Part shown: piece by piece, positions 1-4,697 of the stretch
Layout: each line of letters opens with the position of its first letter
How positions within the stretch are numbered: position 1 is the stretch's first letter
From: Anaerolineae bacterium
Lineage (GTDB): Bacteria; Chloroflexota; Anaerolineae; E26-bin7
Reading direction: 5' to 3'
DNA length: 5,145 bases
Assembly: GCA_029933115.1 (NCBI GenBank)
Contig: JAOZOT010000122.1
Span: 4,151-9,295, forward strand
The notes under the pieces: model-generated
Databases searched by the model: none
What the model saw: the letters and a program-made list of their open reading frames with translations, nothing else
Told to the model about the DNA's origin: nothing
Made by a program: the position numbers and the translations under genes

Positions 1-36
1 TGCCTTTTGTACTCCAACGGATGGCTTCGCTTGGCC

Positions 37-66
37 GGGCTTGCGCAGCAGGCTTTGCACAAGCCC
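37..66. repeat. Imperfect inverted repeat (7 bp + 3 bp)
   Basis: GGGCTTG at 37-43 is the exact reverse complement of CAAGCCC at 60-66. After one mismatch the pairing continues for three more base pairs, leaving an 8-nt loop. Neither strand has a run of T after the stem, so it is not a convincing intrinsic terminator even though it lies downstream of the leftward nusA-rnpM unit. It may be part of a dispersed intergenic repeat. Confidence 0.5.
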
Positions 67-72
67 TTAGCT

Positions 73-142
73 GGGGTGACAAAATCTAGGAGGCCATCCT
101 TTCGGCAGCTTTTGGCTTGGGGAAGATCAGGGGTGACAAAAT
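73..142. repeat. Pair of 13-bp direct repeats GGGGTGACAAAAT
   Basis: GGGGTGACAAAAT occurs at 73-85 and again at 130-142, a 57-bp period. The first 180 nt contain no supported gene. The minus strand is open in one frame here, but that frame has no ATG and follows a stop codon, and its translation simply repeats a short FVTP-containing phrase. The stretch is best read as intergenic repeat DNA. Closely spaced short direct repeats also occur at the ends of IS21-family elements, but no transposase or boundary is visible on this side. Confidence 0.5.
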
Positions 143-262
143 GCGAGGAAAGGTAGCAGAATCGCTCGTATTAGTCCTTCATGTCTATACCCCCTGAGGC
201 TTCTCCCAGCACTCTGCCCTCTCGCTCATCTCTTTTGATTGTGCTTCCATTTCTCGTCGGGC

Positions 263-556
263 TCACCCTCCGACTGCCTCGTCGCCCGGTTCTAGAGTTC
301 GCCCAAATTCTAGAAGGGCTTCCCATTCCTCTTCAGACAATCCAGTTTTCAAGGCATACTCAAGGCGCTTTTCGGATAGAGCCTTCTCCCAACATTCCCT
401 TTCTCGGCACAGGTAGGCTCCTCGGCCGGATGCCTTGCCGGTTTCGTCAATCTTCACTCCCTGGTCGGGAGTGCGCACAATCCGCACCATCTCACGCTTG
501 GGTCGGATTTTCCGACAGGCAACACAGGTTCTCTGAGGTACGTGCTTGCGACGCAT
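263..556 (-). CDS. rnpM: RNase P modulator RnpM (YlxR, DUF448)
   Basis: A 97-residue protein of the YlxR/DUF448 family, whose Bacillus member (RnpM) binds RNase P RNA and modulates its activity. The family pattern is plain. An N-terminal basic stretch leads into RTCVACR (residues 9-15), then MVRIVRT, an acidic turn containing DETGKASGRGAYLC (residues 37-50), and a second Cys in the CW pair near residue 55. A helical C-terminus follows. The length is normal for the family. The ATG is preceded on the minus strand by AGAAGGA about 8 nt upstream, and the start lies only 25 nt after the nusA stop, so the two are almost certainly cotranscribed. The nusA-ylxR order is the usual bacterial arrangement, but infB, normally next, is not seen. 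The family assignment is secure; the RNase P role is carried over from the family. Confidence 0.95.
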   Translation of the reverse strand: MRRKHVPQRTCVACRKIRPKREMVRIVRTPDQGVKIDETGKASGRGAYLCRERECWEKALSEKRLEYALKTGLSEEEWEALLEFGRTLEPGDEAVGG

Positions 557-581
557 ACGGTCTGTCCTTCTCGGAAATGTG

Positions 582-2402
582 TCAGTAGTCTTCGTACTCC
601 ATCTCCCAGTCCTCTGTCCTGCGGCTGGGCTTGCGGCGTCGTTTGATAATCACCTCACCCATTTCCTCGTCGTAGATCAGAGTGCGTTTGCGACGGTCCT
701 TCTTTTTCTTCTTGGGCTTGCCAATTAGCTCCTCTTCCTCTTCTTCCTCGATGAATTCTACAACCTCTTCCTCTTCTTCGTAGGGTGTAACCTCAGCTTC
801 TATCGCCTCGGCCGGTTCCTCCTCAGAGGGTGTAACCTCAGCCTCCATTGTCTCAACCGGTTCCTCAGAAGGGAGGCCCACCGTTTCTTCGGCGACAGCT
901 TCTGGCTCTGCAACCTCGACTTCCACTTTTTCTTCCGCAACCTCTTCGGCCAGCACAGGCGCAGCTTCTTCCGCCTCGACTGCGGGTTCTTCTTCGCCGA
1001 GAAGTTCTTCTGCCAGTTCCGTTGGCTCGGCCTCTTCCTCAATTTCGGTCAGAGCGAGAGCCGCAGCCCGCACTTTTTCTTTCACCTCGGCTAACGATTT
1101 CGGGCCGATGCCAGGGAGAGCCAATATCTCTTCCTCACCCTGGTTCAACTTTTCCAGAAGCTGCCTCAAGTCGGTTATGCCGGCTTTGACCAGGCAATTG
1201 TAGACCCGCTTGCTGAGGCCCAACGTGTCCAAAGATTCGGTGGCAGGGGTGGCCGCCTTGGCCCCCTCCGCGAGGATGGCTTCGGCTACGGCCAGCAGGT
1301 CTTCTTCGGCCCTTTCGGCAGCGATGCGGGCGGCCTCTTCTTTGCGCAGCGCCTCTTCGGCCATTTCGCTGACGCTCTTGATGTCAATTCGCCAGCCGGT
1401 CAGTTTGGCTGCCAGGCGGGCGTTTTGGCCTTCTTTGCCAATAGCCAGGGAGAGTTGCTTGTCAGGCACGACGACGGTGGCGGTCTTGCCATTGGAGCCT
1501 TCTTCCAAGGTCACGTCCACGACCTTAGCCGGGCTCAAAGCGTTAGCGATGAAGGTAGTCATGTCGGGGCTCCATTCCACGACGTCTATCTTCTCGCCAT
1601 TCAGCTCGTTGACGATGTTTTGAATCCGAACCCCCCGCATCCCAACACACGCTCCCACCGGGTCCACGCCGTCCTGAAGGGCAGCTACGGCCACCTTGGA
1701 ACGCGAGCCGGCCTCCCGAGCGATGCCTTTAATCTCCACAGTACCGTTAAAGATCTCGGGCACTTCCAGCTCAAGCAGGCGACGCAGCATATTGCGATGG
1801 GTGCGCGAGACGATGATCTGAGGGCCACGGTTGGTTTTATTCACTTCTATGACATAGACTCTGAGACGTTGATTCGAGTGGTAGCGCTCGGTTGGTATCT
1901 GCTCCCTCCTGGGCAAAATGGCTTCCGTCTTACCCAGGTTGAGGGTCACGGCTCCGGATAGATAGTCCACACTCTGCACGGTGCCGTTAATGAGCTCTCC
2001 CTCTCGGTCGGCGTAGGAGGTGTAAAGGGCTTCGCGCTCGGCCTCTCGGATGCGCTGCAAGATGACTTGTTTGGCTGTCTGGGCAGCTATGCGTCCAAAG
2101 TCACGGGGGGTGCTCTCAATCAAGATCGTTTGGCCTACTTCGGCGTCAGGGTCTATGGCCTGGGCCTCGGCCAACAAGATCTCAGCCCTTGGGTCGCCGA
2201 CCTCTTCTACCACTTTTTTCTCAGCGTAGACCTGGGCTTCGCCCGTCTCAGGATCGATCCTGGCTATTATATTTTGGGCTGCCCCAAAGTTGCGTTTGTA
2301 AGCCGAGATCAGAGCCGCCTCCACAGCTTCGAGGACTACCTCTTTCGAGAGTTGCCTCTCGGAGCAGACCTGATTGATGGCGATAATAAACTCGTTCTTC
2401 AT
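582..2402 (-). CDS. nusA: Transcription elongation/termination factor NusA with long acidic C-terminal extension
   Basis: NusA binds RNA polymerase and nascent RNA and modulates pausing, termination and antitermination. Domains in order: the polymerase-binding N-terminal domain (about 1-125, with the typical FIIAINQVCSER start), an S1 domain (about 135-200), KH1 with GMRG at 254-257, and KH2 with GKEG at 322-325. A charged helical linker (about 345-385) is followed by a helix-hairpin-helix domain (about 391-446, LPGIGPKSL) resembling the RNA polymerase alpha C-terminal domain. The last 160 residues are unusual: a Glu-rich acidic segment (about 452-560), a Lys/Arg-rich block (562-595) and an acidic/aromatic end (DWEMEYEDY). 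At 606 aa it is much longer than Bacillus NusA (about 370) and longer than the Escherichia protein (about 495). The start matches the family N-terminus although its ribosome binding site is weak. It is the first gene of its unit; rimP is not upstream. Confidence 0.97.
   Translation of the reverse strand: MKNEFIIAINQVCSERQLSKEVVLEAVEAALISAYKRNFGAAQNIIARIDPETGEAQVYAEKKVVEEVGDPRAEILLAEAQAIDPDAEVGQTILIESTPRDFGRIAAQTAKQVILQRIREAEREALYTSYADREGELINGTVQSVDYLSGAVTLNLGKTEAILPRREQIPTERYHSNQRLRVYVIEVNKTNRGPQIIVSRTHRNMLRRLLELEVPEIFNGTVEIKGIAREAGSRSKVAVAALQDGVDPVGACVGMRGVRIQNIVNELNGEKIDVVEWSPDMTTFIANALSPAKVVDVTLEEGSNGKTATVVVPDKQLSLAIGKEGQNARLAAKLTGWRIDIKSVSEMAEEALRKEEAARIAAERAEEDLLAVAEAILAEGAKAATPATESLDTLGLSKRVYNCLVKAGITDLRQLLEKLNQGEEEILALPGIGPKSLAEVKEKVRAAALALTEIEEEAEPTELAEELLGEEEPAVEAEEAAPVLAEEVAEEKVEVEVAEPEAVAEETVGLPSEEPVETMEAEVTPSEEEPAEAIEAEVTPYEEEEEVVEFIEEEEEEELIGKPKKKKKDRRKRTLIYDEEMGEVIIKRRRKPSRRTEDWEMEYEDY
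782..871 (-). repeat. 45-bp tandem duplication inside the nusA acidic tail
   Basis: Two adjacent 45-bp units, both starting AGGGTGTAACCTCAGC on the plus strand (from 782 and 827), encode two 15-residue copies sharing the pattern EAEVTP followed by Glu-rich sequence (protein residues about 511-540). They differ by several substitutions. The period is a multiple of three, so the frame is kept. This looks like slippage or duplication in a low-complexity, probably disordered region. Confidence 0.8.
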
Positions 2403-2533
2403 TTTCTCTTAACTGACTTCCCTCTCAATTGATCATCTGGCAGCTTTGCATTAGCCACGGCCAGACAGGTATGACCCCTCCCATAGCAAGAAAAGTGGGG
2501 GGCGCCCACTTTTCCAGTAAGAAATCCTATAGC
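2403..2533 (-). promoter_or_regulatory. nusA 5' leader with terminator-like hairpin
   Basis: The interval between the predicted start site (about 2533) and the nusA ATG is about 130 nt. Near its 5' end a perfect 10-bp stem pairs 2490-2499 with 2505-2514 (AAAAGTGGG against CCCACTTTT plus an outer G-C pair) around a 5-nt GC loop. On the minus strand the 3' arm ends in CACTTTTC, so the structure resembles an intrinsic terminator or pause hairpin. A second, weaker stem pairs TCTGGC (2436-2441) with GCCAGA (2460-2465). A role in attenuation is inference. Confidence 0.5.
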
Positions 2534-2539
2534 GTCTAA

Positions 2540-2568
2540 ATTATAGCATATTCTGGCGAATTATGCAA
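2540..2568 (-). promoter_or_regulatory. Promoter of nusA-rnpM
   Basis: Read on the minus strand, TTGCAT (2563-2568) is followed after exactly 17 nt by a perfect TATAAT (2540-2545), preceded by TGC, which makes an extended -10. It faces nusA and lies about 140 nt upstream of its start. The -35 box matches consensus at only three positions, but the spacing and -10 are ideal for a housekeeping sigma factor. Confidence 0.8.
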
Positions 2569-2604
2569 ATCGGCCCTCTGTGAGCGTCGCACACTGCCCA
2601 ATAC

Positions 2605-2637
2605 AAAAAGCTCCCAACTCGAATGAGTGGGAGCTTT
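2605..2637 (-). terminator. Intrinsic terminator of the tRNA-Gly unit
   Basis: On the minus strand AAAGCTCCC (2637-2629) pairs with GGGAGCTTT (2615-2607). ACTC/GAGT extends the stem past a single bulged base to an ATTC tetraloop. The stem runs straight into a T-run (2609-2605), the classic Rho-independent layout. It lies about 40 nt beyond the mature tRNA 3' end and separates that transcript from the nusA promoter. The plus strand lacks a T-run, so it appears to work in one direction only. Confidence 0.9.
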
Positions 2638-2662
2638 GCGCTATCTGGCTGCGCTACTCCCG
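2638..2662 (-). pseudogene. tRNA D-arm-like fragment (possible tRNA remnant)
   Basis: Fourteen nucleotides past tRNA-Gly on the same strand comes a stretch reading CGGGAG, TA, GCGC, AGCCAGATA, GCGC, A. This follows tRNA positions 1-26: an acceptor 5' strand, U8, a four-bp D-stem with A14 and A21 in the loop, and A26. The conserved GG of the D-loop is changed to GA. After this the sequence runs directly into the terminator stem, with no anticodon or T arm. It may be a decayed tRNA or a partial duplication of the neighbouring tRNA. Confidence 0.4.
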
Positions 2663-2675
2663 ATGTTCGATAAGG

Positions 2676-2747
2676 AGCGGGTGATGGGATTCGAACCCAC
2701 GACCGCCTGCTTGGGAAGCAGATGCGCTACCACTGCGCTACACCCGC
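2676..2747 (-). tRNA. trnG: tRNA-Gly, anticodon CCC
   Basis: A complete 72-nt cloverleaf on the minus strand that decodes GGG codons. The acceptor stem GCGGGTG (2747-2741) pairs with CACCCGC (2683-2677), with discriminator T. The D arm has GCGC/GCGC around AGTGGTA. The anticodon stem TCTGC/GCAGG closes the loop TTCCCAA, placing CCC at positions 34-36. A 5-nt variable loop and the T arm GTGGG-TTCGAAT-CCCAT follow. CCA is not encoded (the next bases are CCT), so it must be added after transcription. The gene is a single-tRNA unit with its own promoter and terminator. Confidence 0.97.
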
Positions 2748-2770
2748 CGATCATACGATCACTACCAGCC

Positions 2771-2792
2771 ACACAATTCCTGTCAATTGTGT
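2771..2792. repeat. Perfect 8-bp inverted repeat in the tRNA-Gly 5' leader (candidate operator)
   Basis: ACACAATT (2771-2778) and AATTGTGT (2785-2792) are exact reverse complements separated by 6 nt. The site starts about 5 nt after the tRNA promoter -10 box and ends about 24 nt before the mature tRNA. It could be a repressor operator over the start site or a hairpin at the 5' end of the precursor RNA. No regulator gene is visible nearby. Confidence 0.5.
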
Positions 2793-2796
2793 TTAT

Positions 2797-2825
2797 ATTA
2801 TACCACATCTTCTCCTCTCGTGCAA
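2797..2825 (-). promoter_or_regulatory. Promoter of tRNA-Gly
   Basis: On the minus strand TTGCAC (2820-2825) is followed after 17 nt by a perfect TATAAT (2797-2802) with an extended -10 TGG just before it. It points at the tRNA, whose mature 5' end lies about 50 nt downstream. Architecture and boxes are nearly the same as at the nusA promoter. Confidence 0.8.
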
Positions 2826-3047
2826 ATCTATGTACGCAACCGTCATAAGTTTGGGACATGGTTCTGAGCCAGACCGTGCTCTGTCCGAATTCATAGCCAG
2901 CGGATTATGCGCGACGGTGAGAACTGCACGGGATGGGCGAGATTGTGCAAAAATTTACAGAGTAGTAGTACCTGGGGGTGTGTATCTACTAACCAGGAGC
3001 CATTGAAAAAATCGCTCTTTTTTAGTACCCCCAAATGGGCAAAGGTG
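2826..3047. other. Intergenic stretch without a supported gene
   Basis: This divergent intergenic region separates the leftward tRNA promoter from the rightward promoter of the secreted protein. Open frames exist on both strands, but none has a ribosome binding site or a convincing product. A 58-codon plus-strand frame (2830-3006) ends in a phrase loosely like a methyltransferase segment, too short to call. Only weak short hairpins are seen, and no known structured RNA motif is recognised. Confidence 0.6.
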
Positions 3048-3056
3048 TGGTATAAT
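3048..3056 (+). promoter_or_regulatory. Extended -10 promoter of the secreted propeller gene
   Basis: TGG (3048-3050) followed directly by a perfect TATAAT (3051-3056) gives an extended -10. No -35-like box is found at 16-18 nt spacing, where the sequence is C-rich. The 14-mer TGTGGTATAATATA here (3046-3059) also occurs, inverted, in the tRNA-Gly promoter. The leader is about 80 nt long. Confidence 0.7.
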
Positions 3057-3095
3057 ATACGGCGGTGATATGAACTCCATGGCGATGCCGGGCTG

Positions 3096-3136
3096 AGATT
3101 GGATTTCGGTTAAGGCAATCTGACCAAAGAAAGGAG
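3096..3136 (+). promoter_or_regulatory. Leader hairpin and ribosome binding site that fixes the start
   Basis: AGATTG (3096-3101) pairs with CAATCT (3116-3121) just upstream of a strong AAGGAG (3131-3136). The ATG at 3138 is only 1 nt from the AAGGAG, whereas the ATG at 3144 lies 7 nt away, the expected spacing. The in-frame start at 3144 is therefore preferred. Confidence 0.65.
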
Positions 3137-3143
3137 CATGATC

Positions 3144-4427
3144 ATGAGAAAGCGTATTGTCTTGCTCAGCAGTTTGTTCGGTGCCGCGGCCCTGGTCCTG
3201 CTCCTGGCTTGGGCTGTTGGAGCCCAGGGGCCGGAGCCGGGTGAGCACCGACTGCATCGTGGTCCGCATCCGGTTCACCCGACGGACGTCAGGCCCGGTG
3301 AGAAGCCTGCTTCTCGACCGGCTCCATCTGGCGCTCTGGAGGCAGTGTGGGGCTGGGAGCAGGTGAACATCAACGGCTTTGGGGATCCGGACAACGTGGG
3401 GGTGTATTCCCTGTCGCCCTTTGGCGATGCCCTCTACGCCGGCACTGTCAACTGGGATACCGGCGGCGAAATCTGGCGCATGAGCAGCCCCTGGACGGCG
3501 GTGATCACCGGTGGCCTGGGCTACACCTACAACGTGGGCATTGACCACCTCGTCGAGTTCAAGAGCTACCTCTACGCCGGCACCTGGGCTGACCCAACCA
3601 ACGGCGGCGAGGTGTGGCGTAACGACGGCCTGAACTGGACGCGCGTCGTCAGCCAGGGCTTCGGCGACCAGACCAATGCTGAGGTGTTCCGTTTCGCTGT
3701 CTTCAGCGACACACTGTACGCCAGCACCTGGAGTTACACCGACACCCACGGCACCGAAATCTGGCGCAGCGGCAGCGGGAACGTCGGCGATTGGACGCGT
3801 GTGGTCACCAATGGCTTCGGGGATGCGGACAACGAGTGTGCTACTGCACTGGAGGTGTTTAACGGCTATCTCTACGCCGGCACCTGGGCTGACGAAACCA
3901 ACGGCGGCGAGGTGTGGCGTAGCGGCGACGGCCTGAACTGGACGCGGGTGGTCAGTCAGGGCTTCGGCGATACAAATAATGAGGCCATCGCCTCATTCGC
4001 CGTCTTCAACGACTATCTCTACGCCGGTACACGGAATGATAGCACCGGCGGGCAGGTGTGGCGCTGCTCAGTCACCTCAGGCTGCAACGAGAACAGTGAC
4101 TGGGGGCAGGTGATCGGTGACGGCTTCGGTGACGCGAACAACACCAGGGCTTTCGCCCTGATTGTGTCCGGTGACTATCTCTACTGTGTCACCTGGAACT
4201 TTACAACCGGTGCCGAGGTATGGCGCACGGACGATGGCACCAACTGGGAGCAGGTTGGCTCCGACGGCTTCGGCGACAGCAATAACTGGTGCACCAATGG
4301 AGACAACTCGGTCACCATCTTCAACGACCGTCTCTACATCGGCACATGGAACTATGCCAACGGTGGAGAGGTGTGGCAATCTACTGGCGGCCTGATCTAC
4401 CTGCCCATCATCCTCAAGGGTTACTAG
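3144..4427 (+). CDS. Secreted seven-repeat beta-propeller-like surface protein with YLP-type C-terminal tail
   Basis: A 427-aa exported protein of unknown function. Residues 1-28 form a signal peptide: MRKR, a hydrophobic core, then AWAVGA with probable cleavage before QG. A Pro/His-rich linker (about 29-68) leads to seven repeats of 45-54 residues (about 71-116, 117-163, 164-215, 216-264, 265-318, 319-366, 367-415). Each repeat follows the pattern W-x-x-V, GFGD-x-x-N, a hydrophobic strand, LYAGTW, then GGEVWR. Seven such units suggest a closed seven-bladed beta-propeller with a conserved Asp/Asn-rich loop at GFGD-x-x-N, possibly for metal or ligand binding. The protein ends LIYLPIILKGY, a tail I associate from memory with many exported Chloroflexota proteins; a sorting role is inference. 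It is monocistronic with its own promoter, and downstream DNA is unrelated. No catalytic motif is recognised, so adhesin, sugar-binding or structural roles are all possible. Confidence 0.85.
   Translation: MRKRIVLLSSLFGAAALVLLLAWAVGAQGPEPGEHRLHRGPHPVHPTDVRPGEKPASRPAPSGALEAVWGWEQVNINGFGDPDNVGVYSLSPFGDALYAGTVNWDTGGEIWRMSSPWTAVITGGLGYTYNVGIDHLVEFKSYLYAGTWADPTNGGEVWRNDGLNWTRVVSQGFGDQTNAEVFRFAVFSDTLYASTWSYTDTHGTEIWRSGSGNVGDWTRVVTNGFGDADNECATALEVFNGYLYAGTWADETNGGEVWRSGDGLNWTRVVSQGFGDTNNEAIASFAVFNDYLYAGTRNDSTGGQVWRCSVTSGCNENSDWGQVIGDGFGDANNTRAFALIVSGDYLYCVTWNFTTGAEVWRTDDGTNWEQVGSDGFGDSNNWCTNGDNSVTIFNDRLYIGTWNYANGGEVWQSTGGLIYLPIILKGY
3565..3970 (+). repeat. Near-identical 100-bp segments 300 bp apart within the propeller gene
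   Basis: The segment at about 3565-3667 and the one at about 3865-3970 match almost base for base, with a few substitutions and one 3-nt in-frame insertion. Both encode LYAGTWAD, then TNGGEVWR, then GLNWTRVVSQGFGD. The spacing of 300-303 bp equals two repeat units, so a two-blade module was duplicated or homogenised recently. The other blades are similar in protein but much less so in DNA. Confidence 0.85.
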
Positions 4428-4485
4428 CGCAGCAATTGGGCCCAAACTGTTGAAAACAGGCCAAAAGCAGAGCTTTTAGCTGCGC
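4427..4485. repeat. Nested multi-stem inverted repeat just after the propeller stop codon
   Basis: GCGCAGC (4427-4433, beginning at the last base of the stop codon) is the exact reverse complement of GCTGCGC (4479-4485). Between them lie the perfect palindrome TTGGGCCCAA (4436-4445), CTGTT/AACAG around GAA (4447-4459), and AAAAGC/GCTTTT around AGA (4463-4477). The RNA could fold as a multi-branched structure. The last stem, ending in TTTT, may serve as a weak terminator for the propeller transcript, but no T-run follows it. Confidence 0.6.
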
Positions 4486-4564
4486 CGGATTACAAATCCG
4501 CCGCGAGCCTGAGGCCTATGCCGCAGGCCGGGGGGCGTGGGGGTGGGGTGAAGGCCCTCACCCC
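4486..4564. repeat. Three further consecutive hairpins and a G-rich run
   Basis: CGGATT/AATCCG pairs around ACA (4486-4500). GGCCT/AGGCC (4513-4529) competes with GCCTG/CAGGC (4507-4528). GGGGTGA (4545-4551) pairs exactly with TCACCCC (4558-4564). The tract 4530-4548 holds three long G-runs and could form a G-quadruplex. Together with the elements on either side this fills the 270-nt gap between the propeller gene and the Uma2 remnant; no gene is seen in it. Confidence 0.6.
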
Positions 4565-4570
4565 CTGACT

Positions 4571-4629
4571 CCCTCTCACATTCGCCCCGCGCTTCGCCAC
4601 GGGCGATGGGAGAGGGGGAACACTCTCCC
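4571..4629. repeat. CCCTCTC...GAGAGGG palindromic intergenic element
   Basis: The arm at 4571-4587 pairs with 4601-4617 through CCCTCTC/GAGAGGG, CAT/ATG and CGCCC/GGGCG, with one mismatch and one bulged base. GGGAGAG (4608-4614) can instead pair with CTCTCCC (4623-4629), so two exclusive folds are possible. From memory, CCCTCACCCCCTGAC followed by CCTCTC palindromes is a common dispersed repeat in GC-rich genomes. I cannot confirm its copy number here. Confidence 0.6.
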
Positions 4630-4697
4630 CAGCCCCTCGCCTGCCGCCTGTTGTCCCGCCTCCACCCATTTACTACCCCGAATCGGACGGTAAGCCT

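Noticed and set aside
185..250. 21-codon minus-strand frame after rnpM in the place of an infB start
   Set aside because: It sits 12 nt after rnpM but ends after 21 codons and shows no recognisable IF-2 sequence. Too little to call.
1425..1961. Plus-strand 178-codon frame inside nusA
   Set aside because: It overlaps the S1-KH core of nusA in antisense; the nusA frame is conserved and complete.
2771..2792. Likeness of the AATTGTGT palindrome to the lac operator
   Set aside because: The arms face the opposite way to lacO and no LacI-type regulator is present.
2830..3006. 58-codon plus-strand frame ending in a phrase like a methyltransferase PGGVYLLT segment
   Set aside because: Too short, no ribosome binding site, and the resemblance covers only about ten residues with no supporting upstream motif.
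3070..3096. 8-codon upstream open frame in the propeller leader
   Set aside because: No convincing ribosome binding site and no regulatory codon pattern; likely chance.
3061..3137. Possible TPP riboswitch because of GGGCTGAGA in the leader
   Set aside because: The second conserved TPP element and its pairing partners are absent, and the downstream gene has no thiamine link.
2955..3749. Minus-strand 264-codon frame opposite the propeller gene
   Set aside because: It is a shadow of the repetitive propeller gene. The plus frame has a signal peptide, ribosome binding site, promoter and repeats; this one has none.
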